Shown: positions 17,908-27,088, counted from the stretch's first letter. The stretch is DNA of 61,175 nucleotides from an uncultured Opitutia bacterium (GCA_913056175.1 CAJXLM010000012.1:1-61175); one strand, 5' to 3'. Program-made: numbers and translations. Notes: generated from the sequence alone by a model not told the origin.

Positions 17908-18558
17908 TCAGCCCCGCTCTTCCTCCCCGGGCACGTCTTCCGTGTCCCCCGGGCCTTCCATCTCCGTCGCCGTCGCTTCCGGCTCCACGGAGGGATCCTC
18001 CGGTTCCGCGGCCGTTGCTTCCGGCTCCGTGGCGACCTCTCCCTCCGGCTGCGCCGGAGTCATTGCTTCCCCGGTGCCGGCGGCGCCCTCACCGCTTTCC
18101 GGGGCGGCGGCCGGGGCTTGGACCGCCTTGCGGGAGCGCTTACGGGACTTCTTCTTCGGCTTGGTGTAGCCTTCGTCGTCGGCGTCGATCAGCTCGATCA
18201 GGGCCATCTCGGCCGCATCCCCCCGGCGCGGGACGAGCTTGTAGATGCGGGTGTAACCGCCCTCGCGGTTGAGGAACTCCTCGACGCGCTCTTGGAAGAG
18301 AAGGCGGACGGCCTCGGGATCCCGCACGCGGGAAAGCGCCAGCCGGCGGTAGTGGAGACGGGCCTCGGGCGTCTCGGCCTCGTATCCCTTCTTGGCGAGG
18401 GTGATCACCCGTTCCACGAAGGGGCGGAGAGCCTTCGCCTTCGCCTGGGTGGTCCGGATCCGCTTGTGGCGGAGCAGGGCGGCGGCGAGGTTCGAGAGCA
18501 GGGCGGCCCGGTGGGCCGTCTTCACGCCGAGTTTGTGACGGTGCTGGTTGTGGCGCAT
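17908..18558 (-). CDS. rplQ: Ribosomal protein L17 with acidic C-terminal extension
   Basis: 216 aa. Residues 1-~130 are a standard L17 (MRHNQHRHKLGVKTAHRAAL ... YTRIYKLVPRRGDAAEMALIEL), a large-subunit protein near the exit tunnel. The remaining ~85 residues start with a basic patch (KPKKKSRKRSRK) and continue as a low-complexity Ala-Pro-Glu-Thr tail. Bacterial L17 is usually 115-130 aa, so the tail is a genuine oddity. It begins 6 bases after rpoA, with the ribosome-binding site overlapping the rpoA stop. Confidence 0.96.
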   Translation of the reverse strand: MRHNQHRHKLGVKTAHRAALLSNLAAALLRHKRIRTTQAKAKALRPFVERVITLAKKGYEAETPEARLHYRRLALSRVRDPEAVRLLFQERVEEFLNREGGYTRIYKLVPRRGDAAEMALIELIDADDEGYTKPKKKSRKRSRKAVQAPAAAPESGEGAAGTGEAMTPAQPEGEVATEPEATAAEPEDPSVEPEATATEMEGPGDTEDVPGEEERG

Positions 18559-18564
18559 GGAAGC

Positions 18565-19563
18565 TCAGTCCTTCTTTTTGTCGAGGAGACGCTCGTCGAT
18601 CTTCATGCCCAGGGAGAGGCCGAGCTGCTCCAGCTTCGCCTTGATCTCATTGAGCGACTTCTTCCCGAAGTTACGGTACTTGAGCATCTCCTGCTCGTTC
18701 TTCATGGAGAGCTCGCCGACCGTGGTGATGTTCGCGTTGTTCAGGCAGTTCGCCGCCCGCACGGACAACTCGATCTCATTCACGCTCATGTTGAGGAGCT
18801 TCCGCAACCGGTTCTGCTCCTCGCTGACCTCGCTGGACTCGGTCTCAAACTCGATCGGCTCGTCGGAAACTTCGTCGAAGACATCGAGATGGTGCCGGAG
18901 GATGGCGGCCGTCTGCTTGAGGGCATCGTCCGGGGAAACGCGGCCATCGGTGGTGATCTCGAGGATCAGCTTGTCGTAGTCGGTCATTTGCCCGACCCGG
19001 GTGTTCTCCACCGAGTACTTGACCAGCCGGACCGGGCTGAAGAGCGAGTCGATCGGGATGACCCCGATGGGCTGGTCCTCGCGCTTGTTCTCCTCGCCGG
19101 TGGCGTAGCCCCGGCCGACGCGCACCTCGATCTCGGCGCGGAAGGGCATCTTCCGGTCGAGGGTGCAGATCAACTGGTCCGGGTTGAGAATCTCCACCGC
19201 GGGATCGTCGCCGATATCGCCCGCGGTGATCGGCCCCTTCTTGTCCACGGAAAGGGTCAGCTGGACCGGTTCGCGGGCGTGGCTGACGAAGAGGATCCGC
19301 TTGAGGTTGAGGACGATGTCGGTGACATCTTCGGCGACGCCGTCGATGGTCTGGAACTCGTGCTGCACCCCGTCGATCTTCACGGAGGAGATCGCGGCCC
19401 CCTGGATGGAGCTGAGCAGGACGCGGCGCAGGGAATTTCCAATGGTGTGCCCGTAGCCCGTCTCGAAGGGCTCGGCGATGAAGGTGGCAAAGGTGTTCGA
19501 GGCGGTCTCCTCCACCTTTGTCAGGCGCTTGGGCAATTCGAATTTGGCAAGTCGTTTGGGCAT
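18565..19563 (-). CDS. rpoA: RNA polymerase alpha subunit
   Basis: 332 aa. The N-terminal domain shows FIAEPFETGYGHTIGNSLRRVLLSS, the dimerisation and beta-binding core. The C-terminal domain (MSVNEIELSVRAANCLNNANI, then YRNFGKKSLNEIKAKLEQLGL) is the helix-hairpin-helix module that binds UP elements and activators. Length is normal. It lies in the usual alpha-operon place between rpsD and rplQ. Confidence 0.98.
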   Translation of the reverse strand: MPKRLAKFELPKRLTKVEETASNTFATFIAEPFETGYGHTIGNSLRRVLLSSIQGAAISSVKIDGVQHEFQTIDGVAEDVTDIVLNLKRILFVSHAREPVQLTLSVDKKGPITAGDIGDDPAVEILNPDQLICTLDRKMPFRAEIEVRVGRGYATGEENKREDQPIGVIPIDSLFSPVRLVKYSVENTRVGQMTDYDKLILEITTDGRVSPDDALKQTAAILRHHLDVFDEVSDEPIEFETESSEVSEEQNRLRKLLNMSVNEIELSVRAANCLNNANITTVGELSMKNEQEMLKYRNFGKKSLNEIKAKLEQLGLSLGMKIDERLLDKKKD

Positions 19564-19603
19564 GAAGTCTTCCTCCGGGGGGATCGCGCAGCCGACGGTC
19601 CGC

Positions 19604-20212
19604 TCAGCGGCTGTAGAATTCGACGATCAGCTGCTCGTTGATCATGTGGTCCATCTCGTCCCGGTTGGGCACCCGGTTCACCGTCGCCTCAAGGGCATCG
19701 GCGTTCGCGGTGAGCCACTGGGGCACCGGGCGGAACTGGCTGTCGGCAAGGTTCTGGGTGGCGAGGGCCCGCGAGGAGGTCGCCTCGCGCACGGAAATCC
19801 GGTCCCCCGCCTTCACCTGGTAGCTGGGGATGTCGACCTTGGTACCGTTGACGAGAATGTGACCGTGGTTGACGAACTGGCGTGCCGCCCGCCGGGTGCG
19901 GGCCAGCCCGACCGTGAAGACGATGCTGTCGAGGCGCATCTCGAGCATCTGCAGGAAGATCTCCCCGGTGACCCCGCGGCGTCGCTTCGCCTTCTCGAAG
20001 GTGAGGCGGAACTGCTTCTCGGTGAGGCCGAAGAGAAAGCGGAGCTTCTGCTTCTCGTCGAGACCGAGGGCGTACTCACTCTTCTTGCGGCGGAGGCGGC
20101 GGCCGTGTTGCCCCGGGGGGTGGGGCTTCTTCTCGAAGGCGCGGTTCGAGGGGAAAAGCGCCTGGCCGAAGCGGCGGTTGATCCGGGTGACGGGTCCAGT
20201 GTAGCGAGCCAT
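19604..20212 (-). CDS. rpsD: Ribosomal protein S4
   Basis: 202 aa. S4 nucleates assembly of the 30S 5' domain. MARYTGPVTRINRRFGQALF opens the protein, and the S4 RNA-binding motif is at about residues 92-155 (MRLDSIVFTVGLARTRRAARQ, NHGHILVNG). No N-terminal cysteine cluster is present, so it is the zinc-free form. In many bacteria S4 represses the alpha operon; no leader element could be verified here. 40 bases separate it from rpoA. Confidence 0.98.
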   Translation of the reverse strand: MARYTGPVTRINRRFGQALFPSNRAFEKKPHPPGQHGRRLRRKKSEYALGLDEKQKLRFLFGLTEKQFRLTFEKAKRRRGVTGEIFLQMLEMRLDSIVFTVGLARTRRAARQFVNHGHILVNGTKVDIPSYQVKAGDRISVREATSSRALATQNLADSQFRPVPQWLTANADALEATVNRVPNRDEMDHMINEQLIVEFYSR

Positions 20213-20248
20213 GAAAATTCCCTTGGGTACGGGTTGGGCCGGACGGGC

Positions 20249-20815
20249 TCAGACGCGGCGGCGCTTCGGGGCGCGGCAGCCGTTGTGCGGGACCGGAGTG
20301 ATGTCGACGATCTCCGTGACGACGAGACCGAGGGCCTGCAGGGCGCGCACGGCGGAATCCCGCCCCATGCCCGGGCCCTTCAGGCGGACGGAGACTTCCT
20401 TGAGCCCGTGGGACATCGCCACGCGGCCAGCCGTCTGGGTGACCACCTGGGCGGCGTAGGCGGTCGACTTGCGGGACCCGCGGAAATTGCACTTCCCGGC
20501 ACTCGCCCACGAAATCACGTTCCCCCTTGGGTCGGAGAAGGAAACCTTGGTGTTGTTGAAGGTAGCAAGCACGTGGCAGACCCCGGTCGTCACGTTCTTG
20601 CTGCCCTTCGCCTTGCGGATCTTCAGCTCACCGAGATCGCTCCGGAGCAGGTCGGCGGCCGTCTCCTCCTTTTTCTCCTCCTTGGGCGCCGCCTCCTCAC
20701 GGGTGGGGGCCGATCCGGCGGCCGGCTCCGGCTGCGCGGCGGACTCCCCGCCCGGAGCCCCGGTTCCCGTGGCCGCGGCGGCGGCCGGGCGCTCTTCCTT
20801 TTCCTCCTCGCTCAT
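20249..20815 (-). CDS. rpsK: Ribosomal protein S11 with long acidic N-terminal extension
   Basis: 188 aa against a usual ~130. The S11 core starts near residue 66 ([27 protein letters not shown]) and ends [12 protein letters not shown]. The first ~60 residues are low-complexity Glu-Ala-Pro-Lys ([19 protein letters not shown] onward). The early start is supported by GGAAAGGA a few bases upstream and by a gap of only 27 bases from rpsM. S11 lines the platform near the mRNA exit and Shine-Dalgarno helix, so an acidic arm there is unusual. Confidence 0.95.
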   Translation of the reverse strand: MSEEEKEERPAAAAATGTGAPGGESAAQPEPAAGSAPTREEAAPKEEKKEETAADLLRSDLGELKIRKAKGSKNVTTGVCHVLATFNNTKVSFSDPRGNVISWASAGKCNFRGSRKSTAYAAQVVTQTAGRVAMSHGLKEVSVRLKGPGMGRDSAVRALQALGLVVTEIVDITPVPHNGCRAPKRRRV

Positions 20816-20842
20816 GAAATCCTTTCCTCGTTCGCGTTCGCG

Positions 20843-21217
20843 TTACTTCTTGCGGACCACGCCGACCGTCTTACGGCCCCCCTTGCGGGTCCGGGCGTTC
20901 GTCTGGGTCCGCTGGCCACGCACCGGGAGACCTCGCTGGTGGCGGATCCCGCGGTTGGAGCGGATCGCCTGCAAGCGCTTGATGTTGGCGGCTGTCTCCC
21001 GCCGGAGGTCCCCTTCCACGAGGTACTGCCGATCGGCCACCACCGTGGCCAACTGGTTCACCTCGGCCTCAGAGAGTTCGCCGGCCCGTCGGTCGGGATC
21101 GAGACCGCTCGCCCGCACGACTTCCGACGCGCGGGTCGGCCCGAGGCCGTAGACATAGCGAAGGGCATAGGGCAACTTCTTGTTACCGGGGATGTCGACA
21201 CCGAGAAGACGAGGCAT
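20843..21217 (-). CDS. rpsM: Ribosomal protein S13
   Basis: 124 aa. MPRLLGVDIPGNKKLPYALRYVYGLG is the typical start, with the helix-two-turn-helix region, and the basic tail RGQRTQTNARTRKG contacts the P-site tRNA. S13 forms the intersubunit bridge with L5. Gene order here is map then rpsM with 69 bases between; the rpmJ gene often found here is absent. Confidence 0.98.
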   Translation of the reverse strand: MPRLLGVDIPGNKKLPYALRYVYGLGPTRASEVVRASGLDPDRRAGELSEAEVNQLATVVADRQYLVEGDLRRETAANIKRLQAIRSNRGIRHQRGLPVRGQRTQTNARTRKGGRKTVGVVRKK

Positions 21218-21286
21218 GGTTTCCTTCCTTTGAACGCGAAAAACGGTAAGAATAGCAACTGTGGTCCGGACTGAACAGGAAATTCG

Positions 21287-22045
21287 TCAATTTTTTTCGA
21301 CCGTGAGGATCTCGTGCCCGTCGGGGGTGACGAGGACCGTGTGCTCGAAGTGGGCGGACCGCCGATGATCCCGGGTCACGGCGGTCCAGCCGTCCTTGAG
21401 CATCTCCACCCGGTGGGTGCCGGCGTTGACCATAGGCTCGATGGCGAGCGTCATCCCCTCCTCCAGCCGCGGTCCCGAACGCCGCCGGCCGAAATTGGGA
21501 ACCTGGGGCTCCTCGTGCATGGTGTGGCCGACCCCGTGCCCGACGAAATCGCGCACCACGCTGAAGCCCGCTTCCTCGACCACCGTCTGCACCGTGTGGG
21601 AAATCTCCCCCACCCTTGCGCCCGGGCGCACCCGGGAAATCGCCTCGTCCAGGGCCTGCCGGGTGACCGCCAACAACCTTTCGTCCTCCGGCCGTCCCCG
21701 GCCGACGAGAATGGTACGGGCATTGTCCCCGATCAGCCCCCGGTAGCGCACGCACACATCGATGGAGAGGTTGTCGCCCTCCTCGATGGAGCGGTCGAGC
21801 CGCCCGATCCCGTGGATGATCTCCTCGTTCAGGGAGATACAGGTATGGGCCGGAAAGACCAGGTCGCGCACCCGGTACTGGTAGCAAGCGCTCTTCGCCC
21901 CGAGCTCGGCGATCTTGCGCTTGCCGTACTGGTCGAGGTCGTAGGTGTTCATGCCCGGCTCGACCACCCGGCACATCTCGGCGAGAACGGTGGCCGCGAT
22001 GCGGCAGGCCTCGCGCATCGCTGGGATTTCCTCCGGTGCGATCAT
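21287..22045 (-). CDS. map: Methionine aminopeptidase, type I
   Basis: 252 aa from ATG at 22045 (MIAPEEIPAMREACRIAA). It removes the initiator methionine from new proteins at the ribosome exit. The metal ligands of the pita-bread fold are visible in IDVCVRYRGLIGDNART, the conserved His of VGHGVGHTMHE, and the two Glu of AIEPM and HFEHTVLVT. There is no N-terminal zinc-finger extension, so it is class Ia. It follows secY by 55 bases, where adk is often found in other bacteria. Confidence 0.96.
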   Translation of the reverse strand: MIAPEEIPAMREACRIAATVLAEMCRVVEPGMNTYDLDQYGKRKIAELGAKSACYQYRVRDLVFPAHTCISLNEEIIHGIGRLDRSIEEGDNLSIDVCVRYRGLIGDNARTILVGRGRPEDERLLAVTRQALDEAISRVRPGARVGEISHTVQTVVEEAGFSVVRDFVGHGVGHTMHEEPQVPNFGRRRSGPRLEEGMTLAIEPMVNAGTHRVEMLKDGWTAVTRDHRRSAHFEHTVLVTPDGHEILTVEKN

Positions 22046-22100
22046 CTTCCGGTTCCTCCGGGCTCCGCGGGTCCGTCCTCCTCGTGCGAACCGACCGGCC

Positions 22101-23612
22101 TCAGCGGACCAGCCAGGCGACGAAACCCAGCAGGAAGAGGGCGGCCGCCAGCAGGAGCAGGGGTCGCCACACCTTCCAGAAATCGCGCAATTCCATGGAC
22201 TCGGCCTTCTGCCGGTTGCGGGCCTGCTGGCTCCGCCCGCGGATGCGGCCCTTCTTGAGGAAGCCGTCGTAGTGCCGTTGCAGGAGGAAGGTCTCGATCT
22301 GCCGCATGGTGTCGAGGACGACCCCGACGGTGATGAGCATGCCCGTGCCCCCGAAGAAAATCGCGACCTGGATGGGGATGTTGTAGGCAAACAGCAACAG
22401 GTCGGGGAAGACGGCGATGATGGTGAGGAAGATGGCGCCGGCGAGGGTCAGCCGCGTCATCACGAAATCGAGGAAGCGGGCGGTGGGCTCGCCCGGGCGG
22501 ACCCCCGGGATGAAGCCACCGTACTTCTTGAGGTCGTCGGCGATCTGGATCGGCTTGAACATCAGGGAGACCCAGAAGTAGCTGAACACCAGGATGAGCA
22601 GCCCGTAGGTCGCGTAGTAGAACCAGGTCCCGCGGGCGAGGAAGCTGGAGAGACCGCCGAAGAAGCCGAACCCGGTCGCCCCCTCGAGCGTCTGGAAGAT
22701 CTGGGCCGGGAAGAGGAGAATGGCGCTGGCGAAGATCACCGGCATCACCCCGGAGTAGTTCACCTTGAGGGGGAGGAAGGAGTTCTGGCCCCCGTACACC
22801 TTGCGCCCGACCACCCGCTTGGCGTACTGCACGGGGATTTTGCGCTGGGCCTGGGTCACCGCGACGATGCCGGCGGTGACGAGGAGGAGGAGGGCGATCA
22901 TGAGGACCGCGTGGGGCACCCCGAGGTCCGGACCCCCGCTGCCGGGGGGCGCCGTAAACATGCGGATGGCCGTCTGGATCGCCCCGGGAAGATCCGCGAG
23001 GATGCCCACCGTAATGAGCAGGGAGATTCCGTTCCCGATTCCGCGCTGGGTGATCTGCTCTCCCAGCCACATGAGAATGACCGTCCCGCAGGTGAGGATG
23101 ATCGTGGAGGAGATCAGGAACCAGAGGTGGTTCCCGATGACGATCTGGCCGTACTCGGCCGGGTTGAAGTTGGCCCCGATGAGGGTGGCCGGATTCTTCT
23201 CGAGGGCGGTCACGAGGAGGACCGCCTGGACGAGGCAGATGGCAATGGTCAGGTAGCGCGTGTACTGGCTGATCTTCTGCCGGCCCGTCTCCCCCTCCTG
23301 CTGCAGGCGGCTGAGAGCCGGGAAGACCGCCCCCATCAACTGCATGATGATGGAGGCACTGATGTAGGGCATGACCCCGAGAGCGAAGACCGCCCCGTTG
23401 AGGAGGGCGCCCCCGGTGAACATGTTGTAAAAGCCAATCAGTCCACTGTCCGAGGCCGCCTGGGCGGCAAAGAAGTCGCGAATGGGCGCGGGGTCGAGGC
23501 CCGGCAACGGGATATTTGCCCCGACGCGCGCGATGAAGAGCAGCGCGAGGGTGAAGAAGATCCGTTGCCGCAGCTCCGGAATCTTCAGGGAGTTCGTGAA
23601 CGCGGAGAGCAT
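22101..23612 (-). CDS. secY: Preprotein translocase subunit SecY
   Basis: 503 aa, ten predicted membrane helices. ANIPLPGLDP is in the N-terminal plug region; the conserved loops GNGISLLITVGILADLPG and KYGGFIPGVRPGEPT are clear. SecY is the channel of the Sec machinery that passes or inserts proteins through the inner membrane with SecE and SecG. It is longer than E. coli SecY (443) because of a larger periplasmic loop (residues ~35-60) and an extra C-terminal hydrophobic segment (LLLLAAALFLLGFVAWLV), an uncommon feature. Confidence 0.97.
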   Translation of the reverse strand: MLSAFTNSLKIPELRQRIFFTLALLFIARVGANIPLPGLDPAPIRDFFAAQAASDSGLIGFYNMFTGGALLNGAVFALGVMPYISASIIMQLMGAVFPALSRLQQEGETGRQKISQYTRYLTIAICLVQAVLLVTALEKNPATLIGANFNPAEYGQIVIGNHLWFLISSTIILTCGTVILMWLGEQITQRGIGNGISLLITVGILADLPGAIQTAIRMFTAPPGSGGPDLGVPHAVLMIALLLLVTAGIVAVTQAQRKIPVQYAKRVVGRKVYGGQNSFLPLKVNYSGVMPVIFASAILLFPAQIFQTLEGATGFGFFGGLSSFLARGTWFYYATYGLLILVFSYFWVSLMFKPIQIADDLKKYGGFIPGVRPGEPTARFLDFVMTRLTLAGAIFLTIIAVFPDLLLFAYNIPIQVAIFFGGTGMLITVGVVLDTMRQIETFLLQRHYDGFLKKGRIRGRSQQARNRQKAESMELRDFWKVWRPLLLLAAALFLLGFVAWLVR

Positions 23613-23676
23613 GGATCCGGCGCGGGAAGGGCTTTTCGGAGGGGGCGGACGCGAGAGTCGGCCAACCGGCCGGTCC

Positions 23677-24123
23677 TCAGCCCTCGACCACCTTGCCGCC
23701 CGCGGCCTCGATCTTCGACCGGGCCGACGCGGAGAACCTGGCCGCGTGCACCTCGAGGGCCCGGGTCAACTCACCGTCGCCGAGGACCTTGAGCGGGTGG
23801 TCATCCTCCCGGACCAATCCCGCCCGGACGAGGACCGCCCGGTCCACGGGGCCTTCCGCCTCGCCGAGCCGGGCAAGATCCCCGACGTTGACGATCGCGT
23901 AGCCCTTGTGGAAGCGGAAGTTGCTGAAACCGCGCTGGGGAAGCTTCCGGTAGAGGGGCATCTGTCCCCCTTCGAAGCCCGGGGGCACGCTGTAGCCGGC
24001 GCGGGACTTGCTGCCCTTGTGGCCGCGGCCACAGGTCTTGCCGTGCCCATTGCCCTCGCCCTTGCCGAGGCGCCGTTTCGGGCGGTTGCCGCCACGGCTG
24101 TCGATGATCTCATCCAGCTTCAT
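23677..24123 (-). CDS. rplO: Ribosomal protein L15
   Basis: 148 aa. [37 protein letters not shown] is the Gly-rich N-terminal extension that threads into 23S rRNA. The globular domain ends with the EAAGGKVV motif. Its ATG overlaps the rpsE stop by 4 bases, leaving no room for rpmD (L30), which normally lies between them. 64 bases before secY. Confidence 0.98.
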   Translation of the reverse strand: MKLDEIIDSRGGNRPKRRLGKGEGNGHGKTCGRGHKGSKSRAGYSVPPGFEGGQMPLYRKLPQRGFSNFRFHKGYAIVNVGDLARLGEAEGPVDRAVLVRAGLVREDDHPLKVLGDGELTRALEVHAARFSASARSKIEAAGGKVVEG

Positions 24124-24695
24124 GATTCCTCCGATTCCTCCTCATCCGGTGATTCGCTCGCGCCGACCACCGCAGCCCCGCCCTCTTCGGCGTGCAACTG
24201 CTCGCGCTCGGCGCGGTCCTGCAGCCGCAGCAGCCCTTCCATGGTGGCATTTACCATGGCCAACTGGTTGTTCGATCCCAGCGACTTCGAGAGCACGTTC
24301 TTGATCCCGGAAGCCTCGAGGACGGCGCGGACCCCGCCCCCGGCGATGACCCCGGTCCCCTCACTCGCCGGGCGCAGCAGCACCTTGCCACCGTCAGCCT
24401 CGCCGAGGACCGGATGCGGGATCGTATCCCCGGCAAGGTTCACCTTGCGCACGTGCTTGTGCGCCTGCTCGGTCCCCTTGCGGATGGCCTCGGGCACCTC
24501 CTTGGCCTTGCCGTAGCCGAAACCGACCTGCCCCTTCTGGTTCCCGACCACGACCAGCGCGGCGAAGCTGAAACGACGGCCACCCTTGACCACCTTGGCA
24601 CAGCGGTTGATGTGGACGACCTTCTCGGTCCACTCGGACTGCTCGGCCTCGGCAGCCGGAGCCGGCGAGCGTGGGTTGGCTGGGGATGCTCTCAT
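24120..24695 (-). CDS. rpsE: Ribosomal protein S5
   Basis: 191 aa. The double-stranded-RNA-binding region starts [31 protein letters not shown]. The second domain shows [19 protein letters not shown]. The N-terminus carries an extra Pro-Ala-rich stretch and the C-terminus an acidic [10 protein letters not shown] tail. S5 acts in decoding fidelity and mRNA unwinding at the entry channel. 3 bases from rplR. Confidence 0.97.
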   Translation of the reverse strand: MRASPANPRSPAPAAEAEQSEWTEKVVHINRCAKVVKGGRRFSFAALVVVGNQKGQVGFGYGKAKEVPEAIRKGTEQAHKHVRKVNLAGDTIPHPVLGEADGGKVLLRPASEGTGVIAGGGVRAVLEASGIKNVLSKSLGSNNQLAMVNATMEGLLRLQDRAEREQLHAEEGGAAVVGASESPDEEESEES

Positions 24696-24698
24696 ACG

Positions 24699-25055
24699 CT
24701 AAAACTGGAGACCGTGTTCGCGGGCGGCGTCGGCGAAGGCCTTCACGCAACCGTGGTAGCGGCGGCCCGCCCGGTCGAAGACCGCGGGCCCGTGGCCCTG
24801 CTCGAGGGCCTTGCGGGCGATCCGCTCTCCCATGGCGGCAGCCCCCTCCACATTCGGCTTGAGCCGATCCTCGCCGCGCTGCAGCGAGGTCGCCGCCACG
24901 AGGGTGCGCCCGGCATCGTCGTCGATCAGTTGGGCGTAGATGTGCTGGTGGGTCAGCTTCACCGTGAGGCGCGGGCGCGCGGCCGTGCCGGACACCTTGC
25001 GGCGGATCCGCCAGCGGCGCTTCTGAAACCGTTGCTGCTTGTCCTTCAACTTCAT
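24699..25055 (-). CDS. rplR: Ribosomal protein L18
   Basis: 118 aa from ATG at 25055 ([20 protein letters not shown]). It binds 5S rRNA with L5. The core [21 protein letters not shown] and the closing [24 protein letters not shown] are typical. The start is chosen to match the family length. Confidence 0.97.
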   Translation of the reverse strand: MKLKDKQQRFQKRRWRIRRKVSGTAARPRLTVKLTHQHIYAQLIDDDAGRTLVAATSLQRGEDRLKPNVEGAAAMGERIARKALEQGHGPAVFDRAGRRYHGCVKAFADAAREHGLQF

Positions 25056-25092
25056 GAATCGTGTACCCTTGCGGTGGCCGGAACCGGGTTCC

Positions 25093-25629
25093 TCAGGCCG
25101 ACTTCTTGCCCTCCTTGCGGCGGACGAACTCACCTTCGATGCGGACGCCCTTGCCCTTGTAGGGCTCGGCCGGGTAGTACCCCTTGATGCGGGCGGCGGC
25201 GGCCCCGACCGCCTGTTTGTCGGCCCCGGAGACGAGGATCTTCGTGTTGTCCTCGACGGTGATGGTCACGCCCTCGGGCACGGGAAAGTGGATACGGTGG
25301 GAGTAGCCGAGGGCGAGGTCGAGCGTGTCGCCCTGGAGGGAGGCCCGGAACCCGACCCCCTGGATGAGGAGGCGCTTCCGGAAGCCGTCCTTCACCCCGG
25401 AGACCATGTTCTGGATGACCGAGCGGGCCGTCCCGTACATGGCGTTGGCGTGGCGGTTCGTCCCGTTGCGCCGGACGACAATCTGGCCGTCCTCCCACGC
25501 GAGGCTCACCGCGGGATCGAAAGTCTTTTCCAACTTTCCCTTCGGACCCTCCACGCGCACGGTGGTGCCCTCGATCTCGGCCTTCACCCCGTCGGGGATC
25601 GCGACCGGCAATTTTCCAATGCGGCTCAT
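25093..25629 (-). CDS. rplF: Ribosomal protein L6
   Basis: 178 aa from ATG at 25629 (MSRIGKLPVAIPDGVKAEI). Two tandem alpha/beta domains; the second ends in the rRNA-contacting signature near PAEPYKGKGVRIEGEFVRRKEGKK. It binds the base of the L7/L12 stalk next to the factor-binding centre. Confidence 0.98.
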   Translation of the reverse strand: MSRIGKLPVAIPDGVKAEIEGTTVRVEGPKGKLEKTFDPAVSLAWEDGQIVVRRNGTNRHANAMYGTARSVIQNMVSGVKDGFRKRLLIQGVGFRASLQGDTLDLALGYSHRIHFPVPEGVTITVEDNTKILVSGADKQAVGAAAARIKGYYPAEPYKGKGVRIEGEFVRRKEGKKSA

Positions 25630-25646
25630 CGGTGACTCTCCTCTCG

Positions 25647-26045
25647 TTACCAGACCTCGCAGAGCACCTCGCCCCCGACCTTGCGGCGACGGGCCTCCGA
25701 ATCCTTGAGTACCCCCTGGGGGGTGGAAATGATGGTGAAGCCCATGCCCCCGAGCACCTTCGGCGTCTGGCGGGCACCCGTGTACTGCCGGCAGCCCGGG
25801 CGGCTGGCCCGCTGCAGGTCGGTGATGACGGGGCGCTGCCGCACGTACTTCAGCCCGAGCCGGAGGGCGGGCACATTTGTGCGGACCTCGACTTTCTCGC
25901 AGGAGCGCAGGTAGCCCTCCCGCACGAGGATTTCCCCGATAGCCTGCTTCGTCTTGGAAAAGGGGACTACGATGGTCTCCTTGTGGGCGCGGCTGGCATT
26001 GCGGATCGCCGTCAGGTAATCGCCAATGGTGTCGTGGATGGCCAT
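25647..26045 (-). CDS. rpsH: Ribosomal protein S8
   Basis: 132 aa from ATG at 26045 (MAIHDTIGDYLTAIRNASRA). The C-terminal GMGFTIISTPQGVLKDSEAR is the S8 signature region that contacts helix 21 of 16S rRNA. In enterobacteria S8 represses the spc operon by binding near rplE; no such structure was verified here. Confidence 0.98.
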   Translation of the reverse strand: MAIHDTIGDYLTAIRNASRAHKETIVVPFSKTKQAIGEILVREGYLRSCEKVEVRTNVPALRLGLKYVRQRPVITDLQRASRPGCRQYTGARQTPKVLGGMGFTIISTPQGVLKDSEARRRKVGGEVLCEVW

Positions 26046-26068
26046 GATTCGTCGCTCGGCGGGGAGCC

Positions 26069-26374
26069 TTACCAGGAGGACTTGGTGACACCGGGGACGC
26101 GGCCCTCGCTGGCCAACTCCCGGAAGGTGATGCGGGACACGCCGAACCGGCGAAGGTAGGCCCGCGGACGACCGGTCACCGCGCACCGGTTGTGCACGCG
26201 CACCGGCGAGGAATTGCGGGGCAGCTTGGCCAGCTGGCGCTGGGCCCGGAAGAACTCCTCGTCGGGGAGGTCCGGATCGAGCAGCTTCTTCTTCAGCTCC
26301 TTCCGCTTCTCGCGGTACTTCTCCTCGAGGCGGATGCGTTTCAGGTTGCGCTGGATGTTGGATTTGCGGGCCAT
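26069..26374 (-). CDS. rpsN: Ribosomal protein S14, zinc-free form
   Basis: 101 aa. [16 protein letters not shown] start and the signature [27 protein letters not shown]. Only one cysteine is in the motif, so this is the longer C-minus type that does not bind zinc. It sits in the 30S head. 28 bases from rplE. Confidence 0.98.
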   Translation of the reverse strand: MARKSNIQRNLKRIRLEEKYREKRKELKKKLLDPDLPDEEFFRAQRQLAKLPRNSSPVRVHNRCAVTGRPRAYLRRFGVSRITFRELASEGRVPGVTKSSW

Positions 26375-26402
26375 GGTCGTGGGGAAGGGTTGGATGCCTC
26401 GG

Positions 26403-26975
26403 TCAGGCGGCGGCTTCGCCCGTGCCCTCGGCGGTGCTCGCCTTGCGGAAGGGCATCCCGAGGCGGCGGAGCAACTCGTGGGCGAGCTCGTCGTCCGCCG
26501 TGGTGGTGACGAAAGTGATGTCCATGCCCATGAGGCGCTTGGTGCCGTCCGTGCGGATCTCGGGGAAGATGGAATGATCGGCGATGCCGAGGCTGTAGTT
26601 GCCCCGCCCGTCCAGCTTGTTGGACACCCCGCGGAAGTCGCGGATGTTCGGGAGGGCGATGTTCAGGCAGCGGTAGACGAACTCCCACATACGGCCCCCC
26701 CGCAGGGTCACCTTCGCCCCGATGGGCATGCCCTCGCGGAGCTTGAAGTTCGAGATGCTCTTGCGGGCCTTGGTGACCACGGCCTTCTGGCCAGCGACCA
26801 GGCTGAGGTCGCGGGCGGCATCCTCGACCACGGAGCGGTCGGTACTCACCTTGACGCCGGTGTTCAACACGACCTTCTCGAGGCGGGGAACCTCGTGGAT
26901 GTTCGCAAAGCCCCGCTCCTTCATCAGTTCCGGGCGGACGCTCTCCTCGTAAAAGTGTTTCAGTCTGGGTTGCAT
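26403..26975 (-). CDS. rplE: Ribosomal protein L5
   Basis: 190 aa from ATG at 26975 ([19 protein letters not shown]). It binds 5S rRNA and touches the P-site tRNA. Conserved blocks [47 protein letters not shown] and the [10 protein letters not shown] end are present, with a short acidic tail. A 113-base gap with a strong hairpin separates it from rplX upstream, the largest gap inside the spc region. Confidence 0.98.
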   Translation of the reverse strand: MQPRLKHFYEESVRPELMKERGFANIHEVPRLEKVVLNTGVKVSTDRSVVEDAARDLSLVAGQKAVVTKARKSISNFKLREGMPIGAKVTLRGGRMWEFVYRCLNIALPNIRDFRGVSNKLDGRGNYSLGIADHSIFPEIRTDGTKRLMGMDITFVTTTADDELAHELLRRLGMPFRKASTAEGTGEAAA

Positions 26976-27016
26976 GAGTGGATTTCCTTGGCTCGCGACT
27001 CCCTGTGGCGGGGGGT

Positions 27017-27034
27017 CCCGCCCGTGCGGGCGGG
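27017..27034. promoter_or_regulatory. GC hairpin in the rplX-rplE gap
   Basis: CCCGCCC (27017-27023) and GGGCGGG (27028-27034) form 7-base perfect arms with a 4-base loop in the 113-base gap. No T run follows on the minus strand. It could be an mRNA processing, attenuation or protein-binding site. Confidence 0.35.
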
Positions 27035-27088
27035 CGATCCGGGAAAACGGGCAGAAGTACCGGCCCGTCCCGCCGGAGGCAAGCGATT

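Noticed and set aside
14417-18169. 1250-codon open frame on the plus strand
   Set aside because: Antisense to guaA and the DegT gene and overlapping the host-attachment gene in another frame; no domain.
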